Assembly (NCBI RefSeq): GCF_026914265.1
Contig: NC_069128.1
Span: 28,897,960 to 28,961,959 of the forward strand
DNA: 64,000 nt
Origin: Mya arenaria
Taxonomy: Eukaryota > Mollusca > Bivalvia > Myida > Myidae
Reading direction: 5' to 3'
Part shown: positions 35,271-49,589 of the stretch, piece by piece
How positions within the stretch are numbered: position 1 is the first letter of the stretch
How the letters are laid out: the number at the start of each line of letters is the position of its first letter
Made by a program: the position numbers and the translations under genes
Notes under the pieces: generated by a model
What the model was told of the DNA's origin: nothing
Database searches by the model: none
Seen by the model: the letters and a program-made list of their open reading frames with translations, nothing else

Positions 35271-36535
35271 TAACTCTGTCATAATCTTATATTAAGCACT
35301 TATCGTTAAATTTGATACCAGAGCGTTATGTGTACAACGTGTGGTAACATCAGTCTATGATCGAGTTCACAAATGGTCTGAGATAACTGCATTCTGAGCA
35401 AATTCTGATTGCCTCGGCAGTTTCAAAATTTAATTTTAAATGCGCTGCATCCAATTATATTAAATTGGTTAACTCTATGGTTTGGACAAAATACCAATTT
35501 GTTTTTATCGATTGGTCAATATCCATCCAATCAGTTTTACTTTACTATTAACCAATGAACTCATTTGAATGTGCAAACTGGCAAAAAGATGTAATATGGG
35601 CAACTTGTCAACGTTTTATCCAATTAGATACACAATTCCATTAGTACTTTCTGCTCCGTTGTCGCTTGAGTCATGGTCTTTTCACTGCTTACATTTTGAT
35701 GTAACATCTGTACTTTTGACATTTACCTTTAAGTCTTAGTCGCAAAAAACACTAAGTCTATTATTTACTATTTATTGATAGCACCCATTTACTAATTTTA
35801 AAATAGAATGTCTTAATAAACTTTTTTAAATTTCCCCAAATCATTTATATAAACAATGTATGTATTCAATGCAACGTTTGAATATGTGTTTAAAATGTAC
35901 ATCACACCGGTGGGAAACAAAAATGATGCCTATTCATTAACTAACTTCTAACGCATTCATACTTATAAGAAGATACGGTTTCAAATGAGATAGTTGACAC
36001 AATTGTGTATGGATAACCTGTCACCTATAGATGACTATTTTCGTGACCTTAAGGTTAATAGCTGTCAAGGCGTCCTCTATCAAAAGTTAGCGTCAGACCG
36101 TTTGGCGCTTTTTGGGGTAATCAAATAAGGGTGTTGACTAAAGGCAATTCATGTGTGAGGTTGCATAAAAGTTGATTGTATTCATATATTTTATTCAAAA
36201 GGAATGGGATTATTAAAATTTTAATTAAAAAGTTCAGAAAACACTTTAAAATGCAGCTAATTATAATAAAATCATGCTTGATAGCGACACAATGTCATTT
36301 TCAAATACAATTTTTCCATCAATTTTAATTTATGCAAACATTAACCAGTTTACTTATTCATTGAAGATGACATGGTTTGTACACACAGGTTGACCTTCAA
36401 ACAAACGTTACAAGATTACTAAATGCAATTCAACCAGTCATGTCGAATGTTATAAAGATGATCAGACTTGCTTGCTGCGAAAGCCCATGCAATGTCTTTA
36501 ATTAAAATGAGTCATTTTCGATCGCTACGCTCTCT

Positions 36536-37179
36536 TTATGTAGCACACCCCTAATGAAAACCTCCACTTGAAACTCTTCAATTTTAATGCTTAAGCCTAT
36601 GTCGTTAAGCACAAGACTACAAATCGTTTGAGCGTTTTAAGGTATTGGTTCGAGTCCAGCAAGAAGCACAAATGTTTTTATGTGCTGATATAGGTGGTAG
36701 AGAATTATACACTTTTTTAAATGAGACGGTAAAACATTTTGATTCTTTGGCATTATGTTCCCAAAAGATTAAAGATAATTATTAATAAAGAACAGGTCGT
36801 GAGTATTTCTAGAACGTTTTACGCGGTAAAATTGAAATACCATATGGCTATTTCAGTACAGTTTGATTATATTTGTTGGTGGTGTAATTCAATAATGTAT
36901 TGTTTCTGAAAGGAAATATATTTCTTGTTACTCTGATACCAAATTATTACCAAAATGATGAAAAATAAATTAAATAAAGGATTTTTCTTGTCTCCCTGGT
37001 GATGTCGTTTTTATCGACAATTCTGAAATTGGGGTAGGGTAATTCAAATTTAAATAAAATTGTTATTTGACGGTAAATTTCTTTCATTTATTTTTTTTAA
37101 TCCAGGAAATGATACGCATTAAGAAATAATCAACCTGACCATAGTCTGAGATGGTGCCCATTAGGGGTGTGCTACCTAA
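36536..37179. mobile_element. 640-bp element with 17-bp perfect terminal inverted repeats
   Basis: 'gtagcacacccctaatg' at 36540-36556 is perfectly inverted at 37159-37175, and pairing extends four bases outward with one mismatch. The interior is AT-rich and non-coding. No target duplication was found. Just to its left, 36456-36530 shares 'tataaagatgatcagacttg' with the foldback at 53348. Confidence 0.65.
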
Positions 37180-37783
37180 AGTGTAATACTATAACAAGCC
37201 ATTTCAATTTTGCTTAGACTGCAACTCTTTGGTAATGTTTTACCTCTTTTTTGTACCACATTGGAGTTATTGTAAATGCATAAATTCTCTTATTATAACA
37301 TATTCTTGGAAGGCATATCACCAATATGGTGGCCTTAATATGCAACCATTAGCGCAATAAGTAGTGATATTTCAACGCCAAACATACCTATTGCATATTT
37401 AGTTGTGAACGTTTGACATTTGCATGACAATATGGAACAAAAACCAGCCCCTCGTTATTGAAATCATATATAGCGTGCACATCCCGCTCATTGTATTGCA
37501 ATTCAATAATTTGGGTAGCTGGCACAGTAAGTGAGTTTTGCATTTGCCAGGAAGATACTTCTTGGAGCGTTCCGTTGTGAGAACTCACTGCCGAAGAAAG
37601 TATGCGCCTACTCATCAAATTTTACAAGCTACGCCCCGCCGTTCGTAATTTATATTATATCCGTGAGAGGACTCAAAAAGATTTGCATATTTTTGTGTGT
37701 GAATGCAATTGGATACGAAAATACACCCCAAAACACCACGTGATAGTTTGTTTTAGCAACTTCAAGTCATGGTTACAATAAAG

Positions 37784-37791
37784 TATAAATA
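37784..37791 (+). promoter_or_regulatory. TATA box of the cadherin-like gene
   Basis: TATAAATA lies 81 nt upstream of the ATG at 37872, leaving a start site near 37815 and a leader of roughly 55 nt. Confidence 0.6.
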
Positions 37792-37871
37792 GCCTTGTAT
37801 ACCTCTGGCTTGCACATTGGACCTGACCCTTGCTTACCGATCCGTCAAGTTGTGTAAAATACTTCAACAAA

Positions 37872-40800
37872 ATGTTAAAAGGGACGCTTGTGACATGCCT
37901 CATAGTGGCAGTGTGCTTACTTCAGGGATATGGTAAGTGTCTTTACATTTTTAAAACCTCAACTTGTCTTTTGCTGTTTAAATATGTATTCAAATATTTA
38001 ATTAGAAATGACTGAGATTAAAAAAGGCGTATTGATAAAATATAGTTTTAATTCATGGTTTCTTTTTAAGCTTAATAGTGACGCCTGTTTATCACTCTAT
38101 TTTAATGTTTACTAGAAATTATTTAGACTTATTTAGTGAAAGTCACTGAAGTTCACAAAAAGTAAAAACTAGCCTCACAGAATGCATTTCAATCTAAACT
38201 CATTTTACATGATAACATCAACATGTGAAAATATAATATGTTGATTCAAAGCTTGGTCAATATGCAAAAGAAATAAAAATCTTCAAAATATAAAGTACAA
38301 CTCATGGTATTTACTGGAATTAGGTATATATATATTTGCTATAGAATTAACTAATGACAAACATACTCTACGACGAAAAACATTTTTAAAAATAATAAAA
38401 CACATACAAGATTTTGAATTATTTCATGCCTTTATTAAGTAAAACAGTTAATAATAAACTTATCTTGTGAATCAGATGAAAGAAAATAATTTACTAATAT
38501 TTAAATAATACTGCAAAATGATACGCATATTTATAGCAGTAATATTCACGTTACAAAAGTCAAGTCTTATAAGGTATATATATTTGCAAACTATCATTTT
38601 TCATAGAAATAACAAGCAAAACGTAACTAATTATCGGAACGGGAACGTTTAGACAGGTATCGGTCATGTATCAATCTAAATGCAGATTTTTATATAAGAT
38701 AACTTGAAACATTTTATAAATGCAGACAGCAAGTATGTCTCATTTTAACAGAGGCCAGTCTTTCGTCTCTTATAACTATCAAAATATAATACTTTTTGAA
38801 AGATAAATAATGTTAAATTCCTTAGCCACAATCAATCCTCGTAGCATCAATGTATCACCCTGCACACTGTATTTGGTGTTCGCATATTTATAAGGATCAA
38901 TGACAATCCAGGAGTTTAGAAAAAAATGTTCATCAATGTAGATCGATTCTATCGAATGAACCAAAAAATGTTCATAGAGTACACAGTTGGTTTACATTGT
39001 ATACCTTAACAGTCGGCATATGATTATATATGTAGACAGAGGAGACTTGGAGTTTGTAAAATTGGAAAATCTTTAAACTGTTAACATCTTTTGTAGTTTA
39101 CTAAAAACATTATTTAAAACTATTATTTCATTATTCAAATTTCATTCCAAAATATTTTCTTGGTAAGAATTTAGAGTAAAAATGCCCGTGCAGTTAATAT
39201 TTAGTTCATTTGTATTTTTCCGATAATCTACGATACTTTGAAGTTATATTTAAAAATACCAACAAGATCTAAAGCCTAATTGTTACGTGAAACAACCCTT
39301 AATTCCAAAAAACAAGGTACACTTAAGACCATGACTTTAATTTAACAGAATATGATAGAACATTACTCAAATCTTATTTTATATTAGACACGCGAGCATT
39401 CGGTCAGAATATATTAAAATAATATACTGATGGATAAATGCTGTTATAGAGAATGACACTACAGCAAGTAGTGCCCGCCAAACAAACATTGTGAAGTAGT
39501 GCAACCCATAATACAATGGTTAACAACTTTTCTATTAGCCACCGTTCCTGACAATTTTTTCTCCGTACGATTAAATGAAACATATCAAACAGTGAAATAA
39601 CGTTCTGTCGTGCTTTCGTACAGCATAAAGGGTTTGACACGAACTTGCAAATATTTTGAGAAGCGCTGACGCGCCGAATGGATTTGCGAAATCGCTTCAA
39701 TGATGATACTGCATTAACTAACAGAATACACCAATGGTAGTCCATATTCGTACATAATCTGACCAAGTTGAATACATCCGTTAGTATTAAGTATTAGTTT
39801 GCTCAACCTGTTTGTTATCTACGAAAACAGGGCATTATGACATGCCTCATGTCGTTTAGGGAGAGTGATCATCAGGGCGGGCAGTCTCACGCCCGAGCAT
39901 TGGGACGGGCGCCAAATTTAAATTGGGGTTCCGGGTCAGTCCCTGTAATCTTAATTCTTTTTTTAGAATAAAATAATGATCACTGTATATAAGGTAAATC
40001 AACGAGAAAGAGTCCTTAGTCCTTGTATAAGTTATAATTTACTGTTTATAATAAGCTCAAGCGTTTTATACTGGTGTCAGTAGGCTGTTAATATTTTATG
40101 ACATTTCCTTAATAGAAGCAGCACCAACGGCATGGACAAGTCCGGGAGTTATTAGCACAGCTGGTGGTAGTTTCACGATTCCTGCCGGAGGTGCGAAAGC
40201 AGAGGACATAGCTGCTGGGACAGTGCTCTTTACAGCCACTGCAACTGTTGTCGGTACACCCACATATGAGCTTGTTGATGATGCAGGCGGTAAAGGATCG
40301 ATCGTCGCTGCAACTGGCGTAGTTTCCTTGGCAACCGGTCAGACGCTGGATTATGAAACGGCTGCAACTCTCACTTTTGAAGTAAAGTATGTAAAACAAT
40401 ATTCTACTCAAAAGCTAGTCTAAAGACCTCCTTCAATGTTCAAATGTTCTCCTTCAATATGATATTAAAGATATTAGATTGAGTACTCATTAAGGAGCTA
40501 AAACCCTCAGGGAGTTCTGTTTCGCGGCCATTTTCAAGGCATTATCCCCAACATTTAGTAATACAATGAAATAATTCAAAAATATAGTAATTATTTCTAC
40601 TATAATTTGTGTATATTAAAACTGACGCTTAGTTGAACATATTAATACCAGGGTTACAGACAGCGATGATAGCGCTGTCGGAACAGCCACTATTACCCTC
40701 CCAATAACTGACGTCAACGTGGCGCCAACCTACAGCAATGCACAAAACACGGCATGTGTCTTGAACAACTCTGGCGCTGGTAAACTTAAACATCTATCTG

Positions 40801-42002
40801 AAATAATTTTAATCTGTTGTATTATGAATATGCTAGTTATTTAGTATTTCATTTCTGAAAGAACATGCAAGTGAAAAAACCCATACAGAATTAGGCTACA
40901 AAAAGGTAAACATCCCTTTTCCTTTGTGTTTCTGTTGTATTGAATTATGGGTGTTTCTTTTAACATTTTTCAGCTAGTTTTTACGGAGTAATATTAATTT
41001 ATTGAACGAAATACGATGTAAAAAAAGTTAATTGCGACAGTTTTCCTTTCTATTTTATTCGACAGGTAATTCCTATCAATTTATAATGTCAAATTTAAAT
41101 ATAGGAAACTTTCAATTAACAGCATCCTGGATCCTTTATGGCAATGATACAGATCTGTTTCTAAACCGTCTATATTGAAACCGCTCATAAAAACGCGTTT
41201 TGAAGTCCTTAATCAAGAGTGAAATGCTTTTATTGTTTAAATGAAATCCTGGATTATTAGCCGATATTTTTAATATGTTTTACACGTATGCATAATTTCA
41301 GACACGTTGATAGGCACGTACACTGCTACAGATCAGGACGCAGGCGATACTATCACATACTCCATAAACTGTAAGACATACATTCGTTTGGTTCACGCGC
41401 ATGTGGTCCGTATCAATGTTAATCAAAGCTTGAATTAGAATACAAGCTAGTTGTTTAAAAGTAGATTTAACAATTTTAAGGTTTTACATAGTAAAGTTCT
41501 AAAAGGATTGCATTACAAATATGAAGTAGAATCTTATACCTCATAAATCTGCCAGCAACATTTTGCAACATTCAATATTTTCTGAATTCGATCTTTTTCA
41601 ATATGGCCGTATTCCAATCTGCTTAAATCTCGTTGAAAATTGCTGTTACAGGTTTTGAATGTGAACTTTAAGCTGGATATAACCTCACGGATCAAGTAAT
41701 ATGGTATAATTTTTACCTTGTAAAATTATATTGAAATAATTTCGATTACAGCTGGAGACACCAACACTGACTTCGTATACGGGGCAGATGGCAAAATAAA
41801 AGTAGCGGCAAGCAAGACCCTTGCCATGGGTACCATGGCTAAATACACATTGGTGCTCCATGCCGTTGATGACGACACTCCAGCCTTTACCGCATCTACC
41901 ACGGTGACGGTGAACGTCAAGACAACATGTAATGGAGCGGGTGCCTTCGGTACAATGTTTGCGTCTGTGCTACTGGCAGCCAGTCTTTCATATTTGATTT
42001 AA
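37872..42002 (+). CDS. secreted/GPI-type protein with two cadherin-like repeats (5 exons, 259 aa)
   Basis: Exons are 37872-37932, 40116-40386, 40652-40779, 41302-41370 and 41752-42002. All introns are GT-AG and the phases (1, 2, 1, 1) agree, ending TAA. Residues 1-20 (MLKGTLVTCLIVAVCLLQGY) are a textbook signal peptide. Repeat 1 (about 22-136) contains TYELVDDAG, GQTLDYETAATLTFEVK, VTDSDDS and DVNVAP. These correspond to the cadherin blocks 'y.l', 'LDYE', 'v.a.D.g' and 'DvNDnaP'. Repeat 2 (about 137-232) has ATDQDAGDTITYSI, GADGKIKVAASKTL and YTLVLHAVDDD. The C-terminus is a Cys-Asn-Gly-Ala-Gly stretch followed by a 16-residue hydrophobic tail and no cytoplasmic domain. That suggests a GPI-anchor signal, or at most a short membrane tail. 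The likely role is extracellular calcium-dependent adhesion or matrix; function is inferred. AATAAA overlaps the stop codon, and another lies at about 42156. Confidence 0.87.
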
Positions 42003-42769
42003 TAAAAGGGGTTCAACCATAAAATCTAAAAGTCAACAAATTTATTAAAAATAATCAAAATGACAATTAGGTTCGTATTTCATGTACGTCAGTTCTCGAA
42101 CAAGATTCTAAAACGATTTCGATGCTAATTGTTCATTCAACTGACAACTCTGGTTAAATAAAAATATGTTTCTTTTTCACCATTTTTTCCTCTCAACAGT
42201 CATAGCAAACATATATTTGTTTACTAATCTAATGCATGTCTATGTTAATCGGATAAGAACTACACTTATCATATAATCGATCATATGACATGCTACCAAA
42301 TGATGGTAAGGGTTTCCTGAACTGACGTACCGATTTTGAAAGAAGAGAGATTGCAATCCGCTTCTTGTACGTGCACGAATTTACCATTTGAATGGCATAC
42401 ATGTTAAGGCGTGTCGCTAATTAAACACAGGTTTGGAAAGGCGTTTGCAGAGTGAACCAAAATGTAAAAAATAACTAGACATTGTAACATCGGTAATGGA
42501 TGGCATATAACCAGGAATAAAATGCTGTTGATCATACAGGTGTAAACATATGTTCGAAAATGCCGTATTAACACAATTACAAATACAGTTTCACAATGTC
42601 CCTTTCATATTACAAGTAGTGTTTTGCAACTTCTCTTTCATCTATATTGTCTCTGTAGTGTTTTGTTAAATATGATTTGTTCAAGTGGTGTGAACAGCTT
42701 GTGCACATTTTTAAAATTAAATATCTTACTTGAAATATTTTACAATTATAAACAAAACCAGATTTAAAA
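42003..42769. other. no further gene recognised
   Basis: 3' flank of the cadherin-like gene. It has poly(A)-signal-like hexamers and no coding structure. Confidence 0.4.
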
Positions 42770-42900
42770 GTTACTTTTGTACTCTTCTTGTGTGATATAT
42801 TGCCGATGATTCTTATACCAGTGATGTGTGTATACTTACCCGGATGCCAGTCATGATTAAGGAGATCGTCTCAATTTCAAAATATCAAAAAATACTTACA
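42770..42900. repeat. interspersed repeat family J, copy 1
   Basis: 'gtgtgtatacttacccggat', 'gccagtcatgattaaggaga' and 'tctcaatttcaaaatatc' match the complement of 50040-50135 in order. Confidence 0.6.
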
Positions 42901-45606
42901 TTAGATTACGTTAACTTGTAATCAATAGCCTTAGTAAGTCCATGATGAATTACTGGCACAGTAACGATGTTTGGATTTTTCTATGAGCAGTAGCTTTAAC
43001 TTTTGGCCATACTTGAGACAATTTCCTCTGACAAGCTACCGATTGTTTGATTAAATAAATTATATAAAACGCCGTTGTCATTTTTTCTTTAAAAACCTAC
43101 ATTTCGCGCCTTCAGACACAAATAAGGAAATCCATACAAGAAAGGACTGCAAATATCCTGTACCAAACGGACCCTCATAGTCTTTGACCTAAAAAAAACT
43201 ATTGCATACACAGCTGGGTTTGGAGAAATGTTGATAGCAGTGCATTTGTTGCATACTTAATTGTAAACAGTACTTTTACACTTAGCTTAAGGGATAACCT
43301 TCTAATGTAATGTTCTTGTTTATAAAAAACTGAACTTACGCCAGTCTTAAAGTTAAAAACTTAATTGAGGAAACACAGTTCACATGTTGCCAACTGTGAA
43401 AATCCATTTAAGGATTTTGACTAAAATTATTCATTGGTACGAATAGACCCTAGGTGTGCCGCTTAACACTCAAATGGTTTATACGCCTGAAGAATGGACA
43501 ACTTAAAAATGTACAAATGTAGGGCCTCACCTTTCCTAAATAAATCTCAAAAAACAAATATGTTGACAATCGATTAAACAAAGTATTAATATAAAGAACA
43601 TAGTAAATTCGTTTTATAGAAATAAAATTGATTTTGATTACCTATTTGTACCAATGAATGAGTTATTATTTAGGTGGTCATTTAGTTTTTATGAACAAGT
43701 ATTTATTTCGCCAACTCAATGCCTGGGCATTACGAATACTGAGCATACAGAGCCTATTTACAGGACATACATAGATGAAAAACATAACTCAATAATGAAA
43801 AGCAATGGCTTGCAAACTAATATACATGTTATAGGTAAGAAAGGAAAAAACCTGCTTAATTAAAAACAAAATACGTGGATTAATGCGTAATCAAAAATGT
43901 ATTATTCGGCCAACCTAAGTGGTTGTTGTGGTTACATATTAGAAAGAAATACAGATAATCATACATAACTGCAGTTTGACAGGAAACAATTGAGCATGCT
44001 CTTATCTCGTTTCATAATAAGACAAAATGGACCATTGTGTCACCTCCAAAATAAATATTTCGAAAAACATTCTTTAAACTACAGACTTGTTATCTTTTGT
44101 CATCATTTGGAATCGCTGCTCAAAACCACATATAATTTTCAAGAAATATAATCCTGTAAATATACTGTGGGAGTTTGTTTACAATGGAAAGTCTCCATCG
44201 AAATGTACGTGAGAAGAAAACTAAAGGTTACGAAATAAGCAAGGAAAAGCAAGTTTATACGTTTGTCATCATTTGAATTTGTAAGGTACGCATATACTAA
44301 GGGACAATACTGCTGTTGACGTTTGGTTTGCAGCGAGAATAAAAATCTTTGATTATTGCCCTTAGTGCGCTCGATTCAACATTTCTGCAAAAATTGGAAT
44401 GGTGTTATTCACACAAAAAATAAATAAACAAATACATACATTGTGTTTCCCTCCCGATATTGACAAACTCAGAGATAAAACTGTGTGGACAGATTATACT
44501 CAAGCACAGATACACCAATTTCATAAACCGGTATTCTAGATCTTTGAAATAACAATGCCCAAACGTTTAAGAAATACAAATACAAATGAAATTTTTGAAA
44601 TGAAAGCTAAATTAAATGCAATACTCAATTGCAACATACTTAGACAGTAATATTGTTCTTCGAATATCTGGTACAATTTATAACACGTAAATTAGTAATA
44701 TTTTTTTCGTTGAACTCTTCAACCATTTAAGGAAATTAGCATTTATTTGTTTCAACATTAATTAGTGTGGTTAGTACATCAAGTTCATATCAACAAAATA
44801 AAATTACAGATATATCAGTAAGGTGTAAATCCTTCATGCAGTAAAATCATACTGGGCATGTCTCAAGTAGGCATCGTACAGTTCATGGTCTATTGTGTCC
44901 AAGAAACGCATTACGTCATGCTTGATGAAAGTGAACTAGCCCGTGTCCTGTTCAATGTTAACTATCCTTACAACCCTTAACAGTGTAGATAAGACGATGT
45001 AGAAATGAAAGAAAACGCAAAGATAATCGTTTGTTTTGTCATCTGCATTGATTTTGACACCTTGCATCCAAGAGGTTATAAAGATAAATCATTCTAGATA
45101 ACCATTGAGAATTAAAAGAAGACATTTACCCCCATTAAAATCAAGGTGATCACCAATTGTTTAATAATTTATTGTCAAACTATATTTACAGGAAACCATG
45201 TTCTGCGTACCGTTTACGTTTTAGTTTTAAACATTCAGTTTCGCTATCGGTCCAAATGGGGGGAACACACCATTAACAATTAATCGTTGATAAACATGTG
45301 GTCTTTCTGTAATGTTGTGTGTCTCCCGTTGGGTGATTATAAGACATTAACATTTAGCCTTTAAACAGAGTCGTTCTTACGTCTTGGCTACTGGGCTTGT
45401 ACCTAAAGTACCAATGATTGTAGTACAAGAATACTGATACAGAAGTTCTCGTTGACATTTTATGATCCCGAAAGACCAGAAAATAACAACACTGTTGTAT
45501 TAAAACATGAAAGTGGTATATTTGCACCCTACGTATTATGCGGTATATACATAATATTATAATGTTATCAACATCAGTTTACATCAGGAAAATATACATT
45601 ACTATT
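42901..45606. other. no gene recognised
   Basis: AT-rich, short frames only, nothing supported. Confidence 0.4.
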
Positions 45607-45908
45607 AGGGATGTGATTGACCTGGCAACTGGAGGGCTGAAACCATTTCGGCCATGGGTCTTTGGGGGCACTTTTGGAGTCAAAAGCACACTACCGTAGA
45701 AGAAAAACTGGCTTTTTAGAAGCTTTTTTGAGGGTTCTTCTGACTTTAAATGTGAAACAAACTGGTATATCAACTCTTACAACCAAAAGCACTGTAGTAA
45801 CTTTAACTCTAGGTTTTTTGTTGTTTTTTTATGGACGGGGGGGGGGGGGGGTCCCTGGGGCCATTGGATCCGCGAATTTCCGCGAATCTGCAGACAAATC
45901 ACATCCCT
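45607..45908. mobile_element. 302-bp TIR element
   Basis: Begins 'agggatgtgatt' and ends with its perfect inverse 'aatcacatccct'. The interior includes a 14-G run at about 45838 and 'ccgcgaatttccgcgaatct'. It is non-coding and MITE-sized, and no certain target duplication was found. Confidence 0.6.
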
Positions 45909-47621
45909 GGCTATATATTATACGTAACAGTATGCACGTCTGCATGAAACCCCACGAATGATTGTGCAAAGCGCGAATTCATGGTAAAAACGGGAACGAC
46001 CGAATATAGGGGCTAACGAAAAACGTTCTTCGGCTAACATGCTCGAACTTTGCATGCAAAAACCAACATGCAATTTTGAGCATAGGAATTATTCATAGTT
46101 CTAGATGAGGTCTGTTCTCTCTTAAAATGAGCAGAAAAATATCGCCATCGACATTTTGCACTTCGTTTTTGGATCATCTAGGACATGGAAACAATTCATT
46201 GCAAATCTGTGTACATTTACATGGAAGTTTCATGAAATAAACTCTTATCATGCTTGAAATCGATTTTCACAACCCCTAACCAAGCAATTTGCTGACATAA
46301 TTACACACGTTCAACCCCCTATTTCACAATATTGTAGGTCTATTTAGGGCGTTCTTATCATGATTTTCTGCTAGCATTTTATTGATAAGACGACATTGAA
46401 CTCGGATAGCTTCTGAGGATTTACGTGGAGGGTCTGTGAAATAAAGCATTTATATTACACTTTTAAATCATCTTTCAACAATACAGGTGTATTTGAACTT
46501 TTGATTTAGTTGTATGATTACAACGAACATTTTGTTTCACACACAATTGTTTGTTTTATTCACTGTCTTGCCCTAAAAAACCCTGAACGAGTGTCGCAAC
46601 TTGTTACTGGCTGAGTATAACCATTATATGTATATTTTAATAAAAATAAGACAATGATGGTTTTATGCACGACAAAAAAGTACGTTTAAAGTCTGGAGTT
46701 GTCAAAACGATTTCAATTAACGTAACAAAAATAGGGAACTGTCGAATTCTTCCTCAATTGACAAAGTTGTGATTCAAATGTTTAACAGGAATATAATAAA
46801 AATAAAAATTAGTTCAGCTGATGAGAGTCACATGTCAGTAGATATCGAAGCTGTCAAATAAACCAAATAAGAGGATTTTTTTTAAAGTAAAGCAATTATT
46901 AAAGTTAAACGCTAATAGTTTATCTTGCAGACGTGGTATTTGTCGTATATTTGGTTCAATTCAATGTATTCAACGAAAAGCTGGATTAGTTTGTGACATA
47001 ATACATCGGTGAATGTTCTACAACTCTTCAAATTCATGACGAAAATATGCATGTAATAAATCTATGCTCCAACCATGTTGCTCCATTCTATGAGGAAGTG
47101 ACTTGGACAATATTAAATCGAAAGTTTCAACTGAACCTCTAAAACATGGAGGAAATTCTATAGCCAATGACACACGACAATTGTCTAAGGACTGTTATTT
47201 TAAAGGTGCAGTCAACAGGTCAAATCAATCTAGACCTACATGAGTTGGCTATATTTCTATTTAGATATCATCTAGGCTTCATAATGAAACACTGCTGTGT
47301 TACATGTACAACCCCTAATGGCAAACAGGCTATCCTTAACACACACGAGCAAATACAAAATCCACATCACCATCGACAAAAGGTTTATCGCTTATGAAAC
47401 GTTCAGGTCCACGTCTTGGAATCATCGGCTAGATATGTTTTTTATAATAATTTGACAATAAAAACAACATGCTTTTAAACATGATACGTTTATTTCACAA
47501 TGAGAATGGATTTGTTAATGGTTGATATTCAAACACAATAAGTTGCTTTATGAATACGGTCTCAATAAGCTGATCCCTTCACAAGCGCTTCACTATAATA
47601 AATGTTTAATGTTGTTCAGTT
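45909..47621. other. no gene recognised
   Basis: AT-rich; short open frames without splice or motif support. Confidence 0.4.
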
Positions 47622-48165
47622 AAGGAATGAATTGCGGGGTTGATGTCATTATCGGGGTATGAACGCAATTGGGCTGGTCAAAGTGTGTGGACATCAACCC
47701 CGCAATTCATTACTTATATTTACACCAATAGTCCATTATTTTATTCAAGATTTGTGAAAAAAAAATCCTCATTTCATTTAAGAAAACCAATCGTTAATCC
47801 TTTCTTACCCATTCTGTAAATAGAACGATCCTACTGTAACCGGGAACATTTTTTTTGCAAATGACGTCACAATAAAGCGGGAAAAGATCAACCACTTGAA
47901 ATCAATTTTAAACGTAAAATTTAAACACTTATGGTAACAAAACATTTAAAACATAATCAATTAACACTTTCTAAAATGTTGATTTATATTTTACGGGACC
48001 TGCTGACACAATACAAACAATAAAAAGATCAATAGTTTTTATGTATATTGTTATGCGATGAATTGCGATCCAAACATATCCGAAGATGTTGCGTTCATCG
48101 ATTGATGAACGCAATTGCCGAAAGGCAGTGTATTTAAGGAATGGAAGCTGAGGTGTAAATATTTA
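47622..48165. repeat. interspersed repeat family D, copy 2, split by about 300 bp and with a 22-bp perfect hairpin
   Basis: Same family as 17667-17914, but the halves (47622-47690 and about 48000-48165) are separated by unrelated sequence. The left part contains a perfect inverted repeat, 'aatgaattgcggggttgatg' at 47626 with its complement ending at 47711 (22 bp arms, 42-bp loop), that copy 1 lacks. Confidence 0.8.
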
Positions 48166-48330
48166 CAATTAATCTTACTGGTCCAGTATTAATAGTTGTA
48201 AGTTACATGGAAAGCTACGGTTTGCGTCAGACAGTTAATTCAAGATAGATGTGGCTGGAGATCTTTAGAAGAACTAGGCACCATACGCGGATGTCATTAT
48301 TTGTTAGTAAATTACGTGTCTCAAGCCTGC

Positions 48331-48332
<2 letters not shown>

Positions 48333-48415
<83 letters not shown>
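48333..48415. repeat. (TA)n microsatellite, about 41 units
   Basis: An uninterrupted AT dinucleotide run. The two overlapping open frames of alternating Ile/Tyr across it are artefacts. Confidence 0.97.
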
Positions 48416-48419
<4 letters not shown>

Positions 48420-49589
48420 GTTGTCAATGCACATCGCCGTCACCCATCACGACGAATACTCATAGACTGGCAATTCCTCGACTTTTTTACCTAAAGCAAC
48501 TGTTACAGACACGAGCCTAAACTCTAGACAGCGGTTATTATATTAAGTTAGTATTTAAAAATTACAATATATTTATTTAAAAAAATAAATTAATAATATA
48601 ATTTAAACTCCGAACACTATTTATAATTTTGGTCCTTTGATAAGATATGGCATAAAAACGTGTAAACAAACTATTTTTGGAATAAACTTTTACAGCTGAA
48701 ATCAAATTGCATTCTTTCGCGGATGCAGGTTTCTTTTCTGCTCGTCAAGGAAGATCACTGCCTCGGACAAAAGCCAAGCATGCAATAGGAACGGTCAGGT
48801 TATTGGACATACTTAACGTTAGAAAGTGTATTATATTACGTGTTGCCTTTGATCCTCAAAATGTTAAAAAAAATTAGGGCGAAATATTTTTTTCTAAGGC
48901 ATATAAAATGTCATCCCGAATGGAAGTTATGAGTGTCTGAATTATTTTTACTAAAATAATGTTATAAAAACTAACATAGAAAGATGACATAATTTACACA
49001 TGTGGACATCCAATTTTTCTCCACCTTTCATTATTTAGTTGTATGTTTAAAATACCTTAACCATTTTATATCAGAAAAATAGCCATAAATAGTTATAAAA
49101 TCAACTCATTACGAGTACACGTTTCAACTAGAACATAAAATGCGCTGGAGAGTTCAATTCATACCCACGTAGAATAGTGTACCTATTATAACGTAACCTA
49201 ATAAGTTTTGAGCATCCATTTAAAATGTTTCGTTCATATTGCATATGTTTTCGTTGGCAAGGTTAGTGTTTATGCAAGATGAGGATATTATAAGAAAAAA
49301 ATCAATTGATATCGCTTTTCATATTAATGCCATCTTATAATTGTCACAGTAAAGGTTAGTTTATTGAACAAAATTCCGGAACCAGTAATGATAATCGGTT
49401 GTCTATTTTTATTGTGTTTCATATGCGTTAACAATAAAACGCCCAAAATAGGATTTAAAAATAATTGTTTGATACAAGACGCATCTTGTGCGATAAATCC
49501 TGCATCGTGCATGATCATAAAAAACGCACATATATAATGTGACAATTGTAAAGCCGTCAATTGAATTTGCAATGGATATGATGCACATG
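48416..49589. other. no gene recognised
   Basis: AT-rich; nothing supported. Confidence 0.4.

Noticed and set aside
48227..48494. Ile/Tyr-repeat open frames on both strands
   Set aside because: They are produced by the (TA)n microsatellite.
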